Positions 11,677 through 23,918 of a stretch of DNA of 64,000 nt are shown in pieces. Source of the DNA: Cymodocea nodosa (taxonomy: Eukaryota > Streptophyta > Magnoliopsida > Alismatales > Cymodoceaceae); assembly GCA_036874045.1 (NCBI GenBank), contig CM072336.1, positions 18,905,001 through 18,969,000 of the forward strand, in the 5' to 3' direction. The notes beneath the pieces are model-generated. The model had not been told where the DNA came from. It worked only from the letters and a program-made list of their open reading frames with translations, and did no database searches. Numbering within the stretch: the first letter of the stretch is position 1; each line of letters begins with the position of its first letter. The translations under genes were made by a program, and so were the position numbers.

Positions 11677-13382
11677 TGTTAGGTTCTCCAACACGGCACC
11701 AGAAAAACTTGATTGGTTACCCAGCAACGCGCTAGAAAAACTTGGATTTGTTAACTTTTGTTTTTACTTAGTTAATTTATCTTTATGCCTATTCCTTTTT
11801 AGAAGTAAACAAACAACCTTTCACATAAATTAGATATTAATTCCAATTTGTATTTTAACTACAATTGCACAATGTCTATTGTATTAGTGTGCAAGTACAG
11901 GTCGATCCCATAGGGAATTGCTTAAGAATTGCGAACTGTTTCGATTTTAACAATCAAATTTATATATTCAATAAGCTCTCTGTTGAGTTATAGTTAACTC
12001 AACGGACTAAGTTCATTGAGTTATGGCTAACTCAACGGATTAACCTCGTGGACTTAAGTTAACTCCATGAGCTTGCCTTTCCTATTTAATACTACTATTT
12101 ATAGAGGAAATCGGCCAACCATTGGGCGGTTCCACAGATTGTAAATAACATCAATTAAGCTCTTTAATGTTAGTAAACACTGGATTTATCATTAGGCAAT
12201 ACTAACATTCAGATAATTCAAGCAATAACCATTAAAATTTTTAAGTCTTTTGAACAAACCAATTTCAGTAACTGTAAAACTAAAACAAACATAAAACAAT
12301 CAAAACACTAACAAAGATAACATTAATCACAATACAAAACAAACAATACAACACTCAAATACAAAATATAAACACAGATAAGTTGTTTTTGGTATTTTTG
12401 TTTTGATATGAGCATGGAAATGGGCGAAAGGTGAAATGTAAAGTAATCTTAGTCGATAGTAAATACTTCTGTCACTACATACGACGCGATTACACCATTG
12501 AAAACTTAATCACTTACAATTCTACCTTCTCTCCCTATAGAATCACGAGTCTAGAATTGCAAGATGATCTCCTCTTCAGCATACAGGCATCAACCCGAAG
12601 CCAAGGCTAGAAGCTTTACGATCTCCTAAGATATGAGTCGGTGCTTAGTGAAAATGGCTTCCCTTCCCACGACGCGATCACTCCTCACAATGGTTGTCAA
12701 GCACTATGTTTGGCTCGGAATTGACCTGACATTAGGAAAGTATCCTCACAAACCTCCGATGGTTGGTGATTATGGTGGTGGTGATGATGGTTGGTATGGT
12801 ACTTCAGAGAATTGCCGACGCTAATCCCCCTCTGCACACACTGGCCACACCCATCGATCACACCTTTTACTTCTTTTTCTTCTTTTCTTTTATATTTCTT
12901 TAGTGGTAACTGCTTCTGCTTGAATGGTCGGTTGGATTTCCTTCATTCATATCAACGACGATAATTTCTTCTCCCTTCGACGAGTGAATTCCTACGTGAT
13001 ACGTGCGATCGTGGTTTTTTTCTTCCAACTGTCCTATTTCTGCAACCGCTACAGTGACATATTAGAAAATAAATGGTCCATGGAGTTACAGATAACTCAA
13101 CGGACTTGCTTCGTTGATTTAACTATAAAGCACGTGCATAAATTTAACTATCTGATGCTTAGGTGCATTTCGAATACTTAAGAATTTCACAGCTTGCAAT
13201 TTACCGATAGTTCAAAAATGTACTAAATTAACATTAATTCCTTGAACTTATGTAGATTCTTTCATTAAAACATATAACAGTGCAATTATAACATAATGGC
13301 TTAATTCTCATATGATAAGCTAAATATTATGCAATTAACCATCATTTAACCATTAATATTATGCAGTTTTTCATTCTAAACA
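11677..13382 (-). repeat. 3' LTR of A1
   Basis: TGTTTAGAATG...CCTAACA on the minus strand, the same length as the partner at 23919-25624. It carries the triple hairpin at 11979-12072 and a TATA-like TATAAAAG on the complement near 12884. Small open frames here (for example 12633-12824) are LTR sequence, not genes. Confidence 0.96.
11979..12072. repeat. Triple hairpin array in A1 3' LTR
   Basis: Arms CTGTTGAGTTA/TAACTCAACGG, then CATTGAGTTA/TAACTCAACGG, then CTCGTGGACTTA/TAACTCCATGAG, with 3-4-nt loops. Confidence 0.85.
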
Positions 13383-13393
13383 CTCCCCCCATA
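13383..13393 (-). other. Polypurine tract of A1 (LTR-proximal)
   Basis: Complement reads TATGGGGGGAG directly before the LTR start TGTTTAG; the same position and sequence type occur in A2 at 52336-52346. Confidence 0.9.
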
Positions 13394-13929
13394 CCTAAAT
13401 TTTTGCTAGTCCCTTAGCAAACTAAGATCTAATTAATTGGTCTTTCTAAAAGTGCTAGAATTAATTCTTCCTTTTTTCTTTTTTCTTTTTTTATGTTCAG
13501 CATAAGAACTTGTATTATATAGATCTTCTGTATGTTTCAGTAATATTGTTTTCTCCTCTTCAACTTGCAAATATACTTAGAATATATGCAAATTACATAC
13601 AAAGTATATCATCATCACATAGGTGTTAATTATATTATCGTTTGTTGTACTTTTCATCATCTGTCATCTTGAATTTTCCAATAAGATTTCTAGAAGAAAT
13701 TTCAACAACATACGAATCAAAGTACAATCCAATTCAATCTGATTAAGACAAGTAGAATAAAGAATTGTATCTCCATAAAACAACTTCAAAAGTCAATTCT
13801 AGATTCATATTTCAGCAATTCTAGATAACAGAAAATATACTTGATTCATAAGATATCTATATTTCACAAAATACTTGTATCGTTTCAGAACAGTATATGT
13901 ATTTTTGTACTTTAAAAGTTAATTTGACA

Positions 13930-14200
13930 AGCTTGAATCATACAAGAGCTTTCTAATGTACCCATGTAATGAGCTTTCAGTCAACAATCCTAGATTTGAT
14001 CAGGATCTTAGGTTGCCAGATTTCAAGAGTCCTTTTTCAAGTCAACAATCCTTACATACCTATCTGCTCAAGTACAAAAGGCTCATGATCAAACAAGTCA
14101 ATAAACTCTCAAAGTTTCTTTTTTCTTTTTTTTACAAAACAACACTGTATATGTATGTATTTCATTAATACAGATGCAATAAAACACCAATCTCATATAG
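13930..14200. repeat. Conserved noncoding module, A1 copy
   Basis: Same ~270-bp module as at 2161-2430, with the same orientation relative to the element's sense strand. Confidence 0.87.
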
Positions 14201-14525
14201 TCCTGCTTCTATCATTTATTGAAAATATGAATCCATAACAATAAGCTCATACTTTTTCTATAGTTTAATAAGATCTACACATAAATCATTCTACAAGTTT
14301 ATTCAGTCAAATTAAATGTATCTTTAATCATATGTTTCATTTAATCTAGAATTCACATCTCAGCTCTTTCAGGACTTCAGATAATTTACTGATTTTTCAT
14401 TAAGCATTCTGATTTCATTTTAAAATCGTGAAACTATTAAACTCATGAAATTTAATTTCCACAAACTTTTCAATACCATTTTAATTCCTTTAATTAACAA
14501 ACTTACATGGTTGTTACTTTAATTA

Positions 14526-14540
14526 CCTCCCCTCCTTACC
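14526..14540 (-). other. Internal (second) polypurine tract of A1
   Basis: Complement is GGTAAGGAGGGGAGG, preceded by ATTGAGGACAATGC, the context usually found next to the 3' LTR of plant gypsy elements. Here it lies ~1.15 kb before the real LTR. A2 has the equivalent at 51050-51064. Confidence 0.65.
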
Positions 14541-14989
14541 AACATTTTGCATTGTCCTCAATGTAAAGGATTTGACAATAAATACGGTAATTGTAGCAAG
14601 CATGAATATAATTTCGTTGATTTAGCACCTAACTCAACGAATGGGTTTAAATCTAAATTCTAGATAAGTAATCAGTTACATACCTTGTTTCGTTTGTATC
14701 TCCTTCTGCATATTCCAATTTTTGATTCTAAAAAACTTTTTATTCACAAATAAAAGCAGAATATATAACAAAATAACAGTTAATAGATATTTATAAATTA
14801 GTGTCTTGTGTGGAACCTAGGCTCCTATGCCTTTGGTGGCTCACAAGTAAGCCAGTTGGTTTCCTAGAACAGATACCAACAAACTGGATTGATATTTTGT
14901 TTTTATTTTTTTATTTTTTATAAAATAAACTAAAACTGAAATTTTTCTAAAAGTAAATGCAGAAAACACACAACATTAAAAGCACAAAA

Positions 14990-16112
14990 TCACAGCTTAA
15001 GAACATGATTGAAAAGTAGAAACAAATGGAATAAATGTGTTAGTCCAAGCAAACTTTTAGGCATAACTATTCTTGCTATTAATTCTGTTTTAATGTAGTT
15101 CGTGTTCCTTCTTAATTTGTAAACTTGTAGTATATTATCAATACTAAATATAAGTATATTTCCATTAATGAAATGAAATGCAGAAAGAGATCCCCTTCTA
15201 TTCCAATATAGTGTAGGTGTTTCTATTTCTACATCTATTTCAATATATTCCTCTTCCCACTTCCATTCATTTAGGTATTTTATAACCCATATTTGAAATT
15301 TCTTCAATTCATCCCACCATCTTATCAGACATAAAGTAGGATCATCATATTCATTATACCACATTCCTAATTGAATTTTATCATATTCTGTAGATGGTGG
15401 TTTAGCTATATCACTTGGTATTGGTAATATTTTTATAAAATCATCATAACTGTCTATGCTTACTATGTATAAATCAGATCTAAATGCAACTAATATATCT
15501 ATGACTAGATATATATATCCATCAAGTATGATATGTATATTGTTAATTAATGATTTCTGTCCTAGATATATGTTAGTGTTTTCAGTCCAAGATCTATTTA
15601 GAAAATTATACACACTCAAGCATAAATCTTCATCCCATTTTCCTATAGGTCTCCAATAATATCAGAAAATTTTTATTAGAAAATATTAAAGCCAACCCAC
15701 AATTTTCAGTTGGTACTTCATAACTATTAGGTCTTCCTATATTCCATTCTTCTCTTATGATAGGATTTCTGATCAAAATATCAGGTAATAGAATTGCATA
15801 CCTTGGTTTGGTTCTGTATATAATTAATCCTTCATCTATCCCCATAATATGATCTATTCCTTCTAATGTATTGGGTGGAATTCCAGTAGTTTCTTCCATA
15901 TTCAGATATTCATGGCTAATTGAACTACGATTAAATGACTTCCATATGAATCCCTCTCTAGTCTTAGTCATTTTTGCAGCTTGTAGTCCTTGAAAATATT
16001 TTTCTCCAACACAGTCTTTGATTTTCTTTGATACACAACATAGCCTGCATAGATCTTTAGCAGCATTCTGTAAATATCTACATTCTGTCAACTTAATTAA
16101 AGTTAAATACAT
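14990..16112 (-). pseudogene. F-box protein ORF carried by A1 (5'-truncated)
   Basis: Homologous to the F-box ORF of A2 (49497-50631). The start of the F-box is lost: the deletion that removed the capsid ORF joins upstream sequence to AAKDLCRLCCVSK, the second half of the F-box helix bundle. A frameshift near 15660 splits the rest into 15630-16112 and 14990-15619. The C-terminal ~270 residues are intact in sequence (blocks RNPIIREEWNIGRP, LSVYNFLNRSW, IIRWWDELKKFQIW-like) and resemble the associated region of plant F-box proteins, rich in Trp/Tyr beta-strand segments. In host proteins the F-box binds SKP1 of SCF ubiquitin ligases; whether this copy ever did is unknown. A2 reads Gln-to-stop at one site where A1 keeps Gln. 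Confidence 0.7.
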
Positions 16113-16512
16113 GTCATTAATGCAGCATTCTAATTTAATTCATTTAAATTTGAACATTATATAAATTTTTAACTTGCAGTTCATTTCATGTTATGCAGAA
16201 ATTAAATTTTTTCTTTGCAGCATGTAGATATTTTCAGGCATTTGGTTTGTTATTGTACCTTCAATCTTGTGCTTCTGCAGATTGCATAATGTTTCACATT
16301 TTATATAATATTCAAGATAATTCATTCATTTATATCATTCATAAACACGCATGAAAAATATATCTGAAAAGCATATATTCATTCATATGAATCAATTACA
16401 GTACAATCAAATCAGATATTTTTCATACAAATATATACAAGTACAAGTAGACAAACTATACAATTTAATCTCTCTTCCTAAGTTCATCTACTTCCTTCTG
16501 GAGTTTTTCTAA
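16113..16512 (-). other. Gap between ORF3 and F-box ORF in A1
   Basis: AT-rich with no ORF. It matches 46974-47340 of A2, then jumps to A2 position ~49560. This shows that the 47340-49560 interval of A2, with the capsid ORF, is absent here. Confidence 0.7.
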
Positions 16513-18704
16513 TTACTGCTCTAATTGGTTTATCCTCTCTACAGCTCCAATAATGCCTCTAGAAGGTACAGATACTTCAGCTGCAGCATAATTTCTATAT
16601 TCTTTCACTGAAATGGTTCTTGATCTCATCCTTTTGGATGTCCATTTCGTGAAATCAATACAGTCTACCATCAATATAGATATCAAATCTCCATAAAATA
16701 ATTTCTTCTTTGCATACTTCATTTTGGATAGGAAGACTTGACACCAATTAACTTGAATTCTATTCACAACTACGTAAGTGGCCCACTTGACAAATTGACT
16801 TAGTTCAATGTCATGGCCCTGTCGTTGGTAGACATTTTTAATCAAAATGTTAGCTATCATGTGTGCTTTACCATTTAAATGCTTCAGTCTATTTAATAAT
16901 GGCACACCAAGATTGATAGTCAAACTGTCCTTAATTTCCTGCTCTGTCCATTCAACGGTAGTTGTGCTTTCCAAAATTTCTTTTCCTTCATTCTTCAATC
17001 CAAAAATGTTGTGGAGAAGCTCTGGTGTTATCTGTACATCAGCTTCCTCCATGTTGGAAATTAATTTTCCTTCTTCTTCTCTTAAATTAGCATAGAAATA
17101 GGGTACTAGATTTTCATATATTGCATGCCCTTTTTGTTGAGGAATAAATTGTAGTAGACTGTAGAACTCAAATAATTCCTTAATTTCTTGCATTCCTTAA
17201 TTTCTTGCATTCCGTCCCAATTTACTGGTCTACTATATATGATATCATAACCCCTAATCTCTTGGTATTTATTATAAACTTCCTGACTCCAAAAGTGTAC
17301 TTCATTCAGAACTATTGCTTCAGTCGGGTCAGGAATGTGACTTTGTTGTTCTAGAGGGGTTTGTTCTTGATCTTCCTCTTCCATAGGCTAAACTTGAACT
17401 TGCTGAAAATGTTCTGCAGATTCCTGAACATTTGCTTCTACTTGTGGTGGTGAGCCGGCAGAACTCTCCACTCTGTCTTGAAGTGTTTCATTAAATTCAG
17501 TCGAATCTACAAAGTCATTTTTGTCCATATGGCTTTGTTCAACTTCTTGTTCATTATCTATTCTTTCTTCTTCCTCCTGACTACCAATCTGCATTGTCAC
17601 TGTTCTTTCTGATTCAGTGGTAGATTGGGATGGAGTTACGGGCAAATCAGCTTCTGCCCTAATTTCTGTTTCTTCTATTTGTACAGGTTGCAGACTAGTT
17701 TCAGCCTGTTTTTCTTCTTCTTTATGCTCTTGCTGCTACTGCTCCTGCTCCTCAGAATCGGATAGCAGGTTCACAAAAATTGGCTTTGCAGGCCCTCTTA
17801 ATATTGGTACTTCAAATTTAATTTCCTCTTGATATTCAAGCACTATCTCTTTTCCTTTCCTTTTTCTGATTAATTGTGCCTGGTCTTTCTCTTCATCATC
17901 TGAAATTAAATCCACAAAGGTAGGCTTTGCAGGCCTTCGAGCCACAAGTACTGACTCTTCTTGTTTAATTCTTTCAATATTTGCTGGTCTCGAAGGACCA
18001 GCTTCATCTCCTTTTGCAGCAAGTTTGGTAGTACCTTCACGATGTTGTTCCACTTTGATTCTATATTAGGCTTTCAACTTTTCTACAACCCTCTTTTTGC
18101 ACCGTGCATCAAACACCAGATGTGCTATGGCTATTGCCAATTCTTCTGGTTCTCCTTGGTCTTTTCCTATTTGAACCAATTCTTGAAATTCTCTTTTTTC
18201 CTCTTTAGTAGAAGGCCCCAAAATTGCTGCTCGTTCCATCAACCTTGGTGGTGGAACTGAAGGTCCTAACTGTTGTTCCTTAGGAACAGTTCTTTCAGCA
18301 GTCAGTTCCTCCAGTTCTTGACTTGCCTCTTCTTCTCTTTCTTTCCTTTCTTGCTCCTAGATTGCCCATTTACCTTGTCCATAGATTCGTCTTTTGAACC
18401 AGAGCTGGGACTTACGTTGGATTAATTCTAAGGCAACTTCGTTGTTTGGCCTTATTTTTCTCTCCTTGCTTACAGCAATTTCCGTAGCAACATTTATTCT
18501 TGTTTCTATTATTTGAGGTATTTGTATACCCAAATCTACTAAAACTCTTCTGAAGTTGAAAAGTTCAGATTCTACCTTCTGTAGTTTTTTTTCTCTTGTC
18601 GTATTTTTGATTTTCTACCTCGTGTGCCATTCTTCTGATTCATTAAGAAATTCTGAAGTGTCAACCGCATCTTCCCAGAACTCGGGTGTCATCTTCCTCA
18701 TCAT
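16513..18704 (-). pseudogene. ORF3 of A1: acidic, SIM-like motifs, transposon-protein domain
   Basis: The ATG at 18704 opens a ~730-codon frame ending at 16513, broken by a few stops and by a 17-bp tandem duplication at 17175-17208 that shifts the frame. N-terminal ~250 residues: charged, Lys/Glu-rich. Then come two copies of a P-A-K-P-x-F-V-[DN]-L-[IL]-S-D block (17889-17918 and 17748-17777) that look like SUMO-interaction motifs, with a basic RKRKGK stretch between them. A Glu/Gln-rich linker follows, then a ~250-residue C-terminal domain (YNKYQEIRGYDIIYSRPVNW, FYANL, ITPELLHNIFGLKNEG, NRIQVNW). The last part resembles the 'putative plant transposon protein' domain family; I could not search to confirm. 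No membrane segment. A2 has the same ORF at 45241-46970. Confidence 0.72.
17175..17208. repeat. 17-bp tandem duplication in A1 ORF3
   Basis: attccttaatttcttgc occurs twice head to tail; A2 has it once. It shifts the ORF3 frame by two. Confidence 0.9.
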
Positions 18705-19188
18705 GGAGTTACACAACGACACGAAGTCGCTTTGATCTCTACTATTCTAAGTTTTAAATGATTCTACGGATAACGCCCCTAAAACCCTAAGTTTAAGATA
18801 AATAAGCCCTAAGTTTAGGTGGGTAAGTTCATTGACTAACTCAAAACTCAACGGAGTAAGTTTGTTGAGTTAAGCGTAACTCAACGGACCTCCCGTACAA
18901 ACAGATATATAAAAATAATAAAATAAATACTTAAGATAATAGTTTTTTTTTTCTTCAGTTTTTACCAGTTTAACCGATACTATGTTTCGGTCAGACCGAC
19001 ATTTTTTTTTTTTTCAGTTGAACCGATCTATGTTTCGATAATAAAAAAATTTACTAAAAATTAATATAGATTTTTTTTATGTTCTAGTCATACCGATGGA
19101 TCCAATCGGTTGAACCACAATGATTTTTTTATATTTTATAATTAAATTTTTATTATTATATGAAAATAAAATAAAAACTGATTTCTTA
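18705..19188 (-). other. Gap between integrase and ORF3 in A1
   Basis: Contains an imperfect hairpin of the TAACTCAACGGA type (18861-18889) and repeated cggttgaaccga / atgtttcgg motifs around 18965-19120. No ORF. Confidence 0.6.
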
Positions 19189-20640
19189 CTAAGTAAAGCT
19201 CGAGTAGTCCTCTACTCTAACTTCTTCTATAATTCCAAAGGAGTTTTTTGGTATTTTCAGAATAGGTCTAAGCCATTGTCCATTTACTTTAAATATATTC
19301 TGATTTTTAGGATTTTCAATCTCAATAACTCTATAAGGATAAATATTTCGAACTATATAAGGTCTTACCCATCTAGATCTTAATTTTCCTAGATGGTTAT
19401 GGAGTCTAGCCATATAAAGATATACTTCTTATCCTATTTCAAAGTTTTTTGGAATAATTTTCCTATCATGCTAGAATTTCATTTTCTCTTTTTCTCTTAC
19501 AGTTTTCGAATAAGCTTCATTTCTAAATTCTTCTAATTCAATTAATTACATTTTCCTATTTTCAACAACTTGATTTAAATTAGTGTTCAGAGTTTTTAAT
19601 GCCCAATAAGCTTTATGTTTTAATACAGTTGGTAAATGACAACTTTTTCCATATACTAGCCTAAAAGGTGACATACCTAAGCTTGTCTTATAAGCAATTC
19701 TATAAGCCCAAAGTGCATCTATCAATCTATTAGCCCAATCTGTTCTAGTAGGATTTACTACTTTTTCTAAGATTAACTTAATTTGTTTGTTAGCACTTTC
19801 TACTTGTCCACTTGTTTGTAGATGATATGATGTTGCAATTTTGTGGTTTACTCCATATTTCTTCATTAAGGCTTCAAAATTTCTATTACAGAAATGAGTT
19901 CCTCTATCACTGATAATAACTTTAGGTATTCCAAATCTGGCAAATATATTAGTTCTTATAAATTGTATTACCACTTTGTTGTCATTAGTTTTTATAGGAA
20001 TAGCTTCTATCCATTTAGATACATAATCCACCCCCAACAATATGTAATTAAATTGATTAGACATAGGAAATGGACTCATAAAATCTATTCCCCACACATC
20101 AAAGATTTCAACCTCAACAATAGGATTAAGAGGCATCATATTCCTCTTTGATATTCTTCCTATTTGTTGACATCTTAAACAATTTAAGCAATATTTATGA
20201 GCATCTTTGAATAGTGTTGGCTAATAAAACCCACATTGTAGAATTTTTGCAGTAGCTTTCCCTGAGCTAAAATGCCCTTCACAAGCTTGGTCATGACAGA
20301 AAGACAATATGCTCTGATATTTAGTTTCTGGAACACACCTCCTTAGAATTAGATCAGGACATTTCTTAAATAAGTATAAGTCTTCTCAATAGTAATGTTT
20401 TACTCTTGAGAAAAACAATTTCTTATCCTTAGGTGTTAAACTAGTAACTAAGTAATTAACTATGTCTGCATACCAAGATATTATGTTGATGGTCATTAAT
20501 TGTTCATCAGGAAAATTATCCTTAATTTCAATATTTGATTTTTCTATTTGTAATCTTGATAAATGATCTACTACTACATTCTCACAATCTTTTTTATCTT
20601 TAATTTCTAGATCAAATTCTTGTAATAATAAAATCCATCG
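19189..20640 (-). pseudogene. pol: A1 integrase
   Basis: Reads the HHCC zinc-binding region (around 20150-20350, with stops), the core with the catalytic triad ([29 protein letters not shown] and E all present), and a C-terminal GPY/F-like module (KLRSRWVRPYIVRNIYPY; A2 has AGPY). It ends in FKVNGQWLRPIL, a typical Athila ending. A TAA at 19429-19431 (complement) lies six codons before MARLHNH, and the same stop is present in A2. Another stop (CAA to TAA) precedes LIELEEF. Confidence 0.92.
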
Positions 20641-21990
20641 GATCAATCTAGGCTTAGTCTCTTTTTTTGCTATTAGGTGTTTTAAAGCTGCATGATCCGT
20701 GTATACTATTACTTTAGCTCCAATTAGATATGATCTAAACTTTCCAAGGCAAACACAACAGCTAATAGTTCTTTTTCAGTAGTTGTGTAATTAACTTGAG
20801 CATCATTTAAGGTTTTGCTTGCATAATGAATCACTCTAGGAGATTTTTCTATCTTCTATCCCAACACTACTCCTACAGCAAAATCAGATGCATCATACAT
20901 TAATTCAAATGTATGACTCCAATCAGGTGCTTGAATTATAGGAGTTGAAATTAAGCTAGTTTTAAGTTTGAAAAATGCTTCCTTGCAATTTTTATCAAAG
21001 TTAAATGGGACATCTTTTAATAGATTAGTTAAAGGTCTAGCTATTTTGCTAAAGTCTTTAATAAATCTTCTATAAAAACCAGCATGTCCTAGAAATGATC
21101 TAATATCTTTTACTGATTTAGGTTCTGGTAGATTAGAAATTACTTCTATTTTAGCTTTATCTACTTCCAACCCTTTCTTAGAAATGACATGCCCTAAGAC
21201 TATTCCTTGTTTAACCATGAAGTGACATTTTTCCTAATTTAGAACTAGTGATTTTTTTCCATACAACGTTTTAATATTTGGTCTAAATTTTTTAAACAAA
21301 CTTCATATGAGTTGCCATATACAGTAAAATCATCTATAAATATTTCTAAGAAATCTTCAGTCATTCCAGTAAATATGCCCTACATATACCTTTGAAAGGT
21401 GGCTGGTGCATTGCATAATCCTAATGACATTCTCTTAAAAGCATAAGTTCCATTAGGACAAGTCAAAGTTGTTTTCTCTTGATCCTCTAATGCTACTGGA
21501 ATTTGAATATAACCTGAATACCCGTCTAGGAAACAAAAATATTCTTGCCCTACTAATCTTTCCAGCATTTGATCTATAAAAGGTAAGGGAAAATGATCTT
21601 TCCTAGTCACAACATTCAGCTTTCTATAGTTTATACATACTCTCCAGCTTGATTGAATTCTAGTAGGTATCAAGTCTTGACTTTCATTCCTAATTACTGT
21701 TAATCCTGATTTCTTGGGAACTATATGGATTGGGCTAACCCACGAGCTATCAGAAATCGGATAAATTATGTCATTATCTAACCATTTCACTATTTCCTTC
21801 CTGACTACTTCTTTAAGGTTTGGATTTAATCTCCTCTCAGGAATTCTAACAGGTTTAGCATTCTCTTCTAAATATATGTAGTGATAGCATAAAGTTGAAC
21901 TTAACCCTTTTATATCAGTCATAGTCCATCCTATTGCTTCTTTATAACTTTTTACTACATCTTTTAATTTAACTATTTGATCCTCTTTTA
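20641..21990 (-). pseudogene. pol: A1 reverse transcriptase and RNase H
   Basis: From right to left: the RT N-terminus (VRKEIVKWLDNDIIYPISDS, WRVCINYRKLN), LPFIDQMLERL, FLDGYSGY, then the catalytic F-I-D-D block near 21320-21345. The connection region follows ([41 protein letters not shown]), then RNase H with DASDFAVGVVLG and the [19 protein letters not shown] blocks. Several stops and small shifts break it (for example in the segment 21219-21379 and at 20640-20855), but the catalytic residues are recognisable. Slightly less damaged by missense change than A2, more by frameshift. Confidence 0.92.
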
Positions 21991-22018
21991 AATCTGAAGC
22001 AATAATGATTGGACATGT

Positions 22019-22990
22019 TCATTTCTCTTCCAGAAATATATAGGTTAATTCAGGAAGTAAAGGTTTTAATTCTAAATGTTGCCCATCAGAAGCTAAAGCT
22101 CCTAATTGAACATCATCCTTTTCTAAATTAATTTCTTCCAGATCTCCTTCTATATTTATGCTTTCACTTTCCTCTAAAGTTTTAGAATTGATTTGCCTAT
22201 TTAATTCTTCTTGAATCACATCCTCTAACATATCTCCTTCATCCTCTAAAAAGTCTATGGTATGTAAGGACATTTCTAACTCCTCAAACCTTTCTGGTTT
22301 GAAAATATTTAATTGAGTATCCTCATTACCATATGCTAACTTCATTACTCCAGTTTTACAATTTATAACAGCCCCTGATGTTAAAAATGACCTTCCCAAA
22401 ATTAAAGATGTATCACTATTTTTATGCTTAATTTGTTGGGAATCCAAAATTACAATATCAATAGGATATATAAAGTTTTTGATTTTAATTAAGACATCCT
22501 CTATTTTTCCTCTAGGGTATCTTATACTTCTATCAGCTAATTGAATAACCATACTAGTAGGAGTTAAGCCTTCTAATCCTAAGGATGCAAATATATCACT
22601 TGGCATAACATTTATACCTGCACCCTAAGTCTATTAAGGTTCTTTTTAGAATGGTATTTCCTATGGTGCATGATATAACAGGGATTCTAGGATCTGATAA
22701 CTTTTTAGGAATTTGTGGCAAAAATAGGGAACTACTTTGCTCAGCTAAAAGGACATTTCTAAGAACCTTTCACTCTCTTTTCTTAGTACATCAATCCTTC
22801 AGAAATTTAGCACAAGGTGACATTTTCTACAAAAAATCTAACAAAGGAATGTTAACTTGTACTTTTTCAAAAATATCTCTGATTTTTCTTATTTTTCAAG
22901 TATTGTTTGTTGTAATCTTTTAGGATAGGGTGCTAAAGATTGTGATTTAAATGATTCTTTTTCTTTCAGTTGATTTCTTTGATCATTTTT
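22019..22990 (-). pseudogene. pol: A1 aspartic protease region
   Basis: Reads IPLLD..KMPPCAKFLK-like text, then the retropepsin block (DLG...INVMPSD, LADRSIRYPRGKIEDVL, PIDIVILDS, LILGRSFLTS). A one-base G insertion near 22623-22626 breaks the frame inside the active-site loop. A TGA at 22770-22772 (complement), just after KKRE, is shared with A2 (41101-41103). The end at 22019 is a CGA-to-TGA change relative to A2 (EEKRTCP). Confidence 0.88.
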
Positions 22991-23011
22991 AGCCTCATTA
23001 GCAGATTTAGA

Positions 23012-23817
23012 TTATTCTTTAGTGATTTCTAGATTTTCAGCTATTACATTTTCATTATCATTTTTATTTTTACTCTTATCCACCTTCATATTATTTTCAT
23101 TTTGAGTTCTTGGTGGTATATCAGTTCCAGATCTTAATGTTACACATACATCTTCCAGATTTTCGTTACTCTCTTGATGTTTTTGTATATCATTTTCGTG
23201 ATTATGATCTTCAATTGTTTTTAGTTTTAAAGTGCATTCTTTAAATTCTCTTGCATTAGTATTTTCTTTTGTCTGTATATCTTGCAAATTATGCAGATCT
23301 ATAACATTATAATTTCCATTGTCCTGTTGCATAACTTGTATTTTCATTGTATATTCGTCCAATGCTTTTAGTTTTCTTTCAAGATCATCTAATGTCATTG
23401 CATTCAATTTTTGATCAATTTTCATTATGGTTTTTTCAGTTTCGTAAATTATATCCATTTTAGGTTTTGAATATGCTTCCTTATAGTTTAATTGGTTAAC
23501 TTCTTGTTGCTGACACATAAAATATTCTAGTTTGCCCAGGTTTTACTCTATACTACTCTCCAATCTGTCATACCTATCCCAAACTTCCGTGTCTCTCAAC
23601 ATATTACACATTCTATATAGACCATCAGTTGGGTAAATTATAGGATTCTCATACTCGGCTCTATTATATTGAGGATAATTCATTTGTTGTTCATGGGATC
23701 TAGCCATCTACAAACGTCTCAGTTTCAAACAGTCAGAAATATCGTGACCTTCAGAATTGCAAAATTCACATATGCTAACTATAGGTTTCAGAAATCTTTG
23801 AACATAAGCATATGCCA
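23012..23817 (-). pseudogene. gag: A1 zinc-knuckle ORF (nucleocapsid and linker), no capsid
   Basis: The ATG at 23817 lies only ~80 bp after the PBS and opens with the CCHC knuckle CEFCNSEGHDISDC (C-x2-C-x4-H-x4-C). The Athila linker follows: MNYPQYNRAEYENP, an Asn/Glu/Lys coiled coil, then VTLRSGTDIPPRT, the block that normally precedes the protease. There is no room for the ~200-residue capsid domain that should precede the knuckle. A stop follows KLRRL and others follow. The same arrangement is seen in A2. Confidence 0.85.
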
Positions 23818-23893
23818 TATTCTCAATTACAGAAGAAAACACACAACACTCTGGCTATTAAAACAAACAACTCTAACAGTTGCTTATATGAAC

Positions 23894-23911
23894 TCCCCAG
23901 CAACGGCGCTA
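23894..23911 (-). other. Primer-binding site of A1
   Basis: Complement TAGCGCCGTTGCTGGGGA resembles the tRNA-Asp-type PBS of Athila elements (TGGCGCCGTTGCCGGGGA). A 7-nt spacer AGTTTTC separates it from the LTR, exactly as in A2. Confidence 0.9.
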
Positions 23912-23918
23912 GAAAACT

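Larger units (their letters stand above)
13394..14989 (-). other. 3' noncoding tail of A1
   Basis: No credible ORF over 1.6 kb. It contains the conserved module (13930-14200) and a second polypurine tract at 14526-14540. The whole stretch is homologous to 50640-52335 of A2 and partly to 52672-53800 and to C1 1890-2600. Confidence 0.75.
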
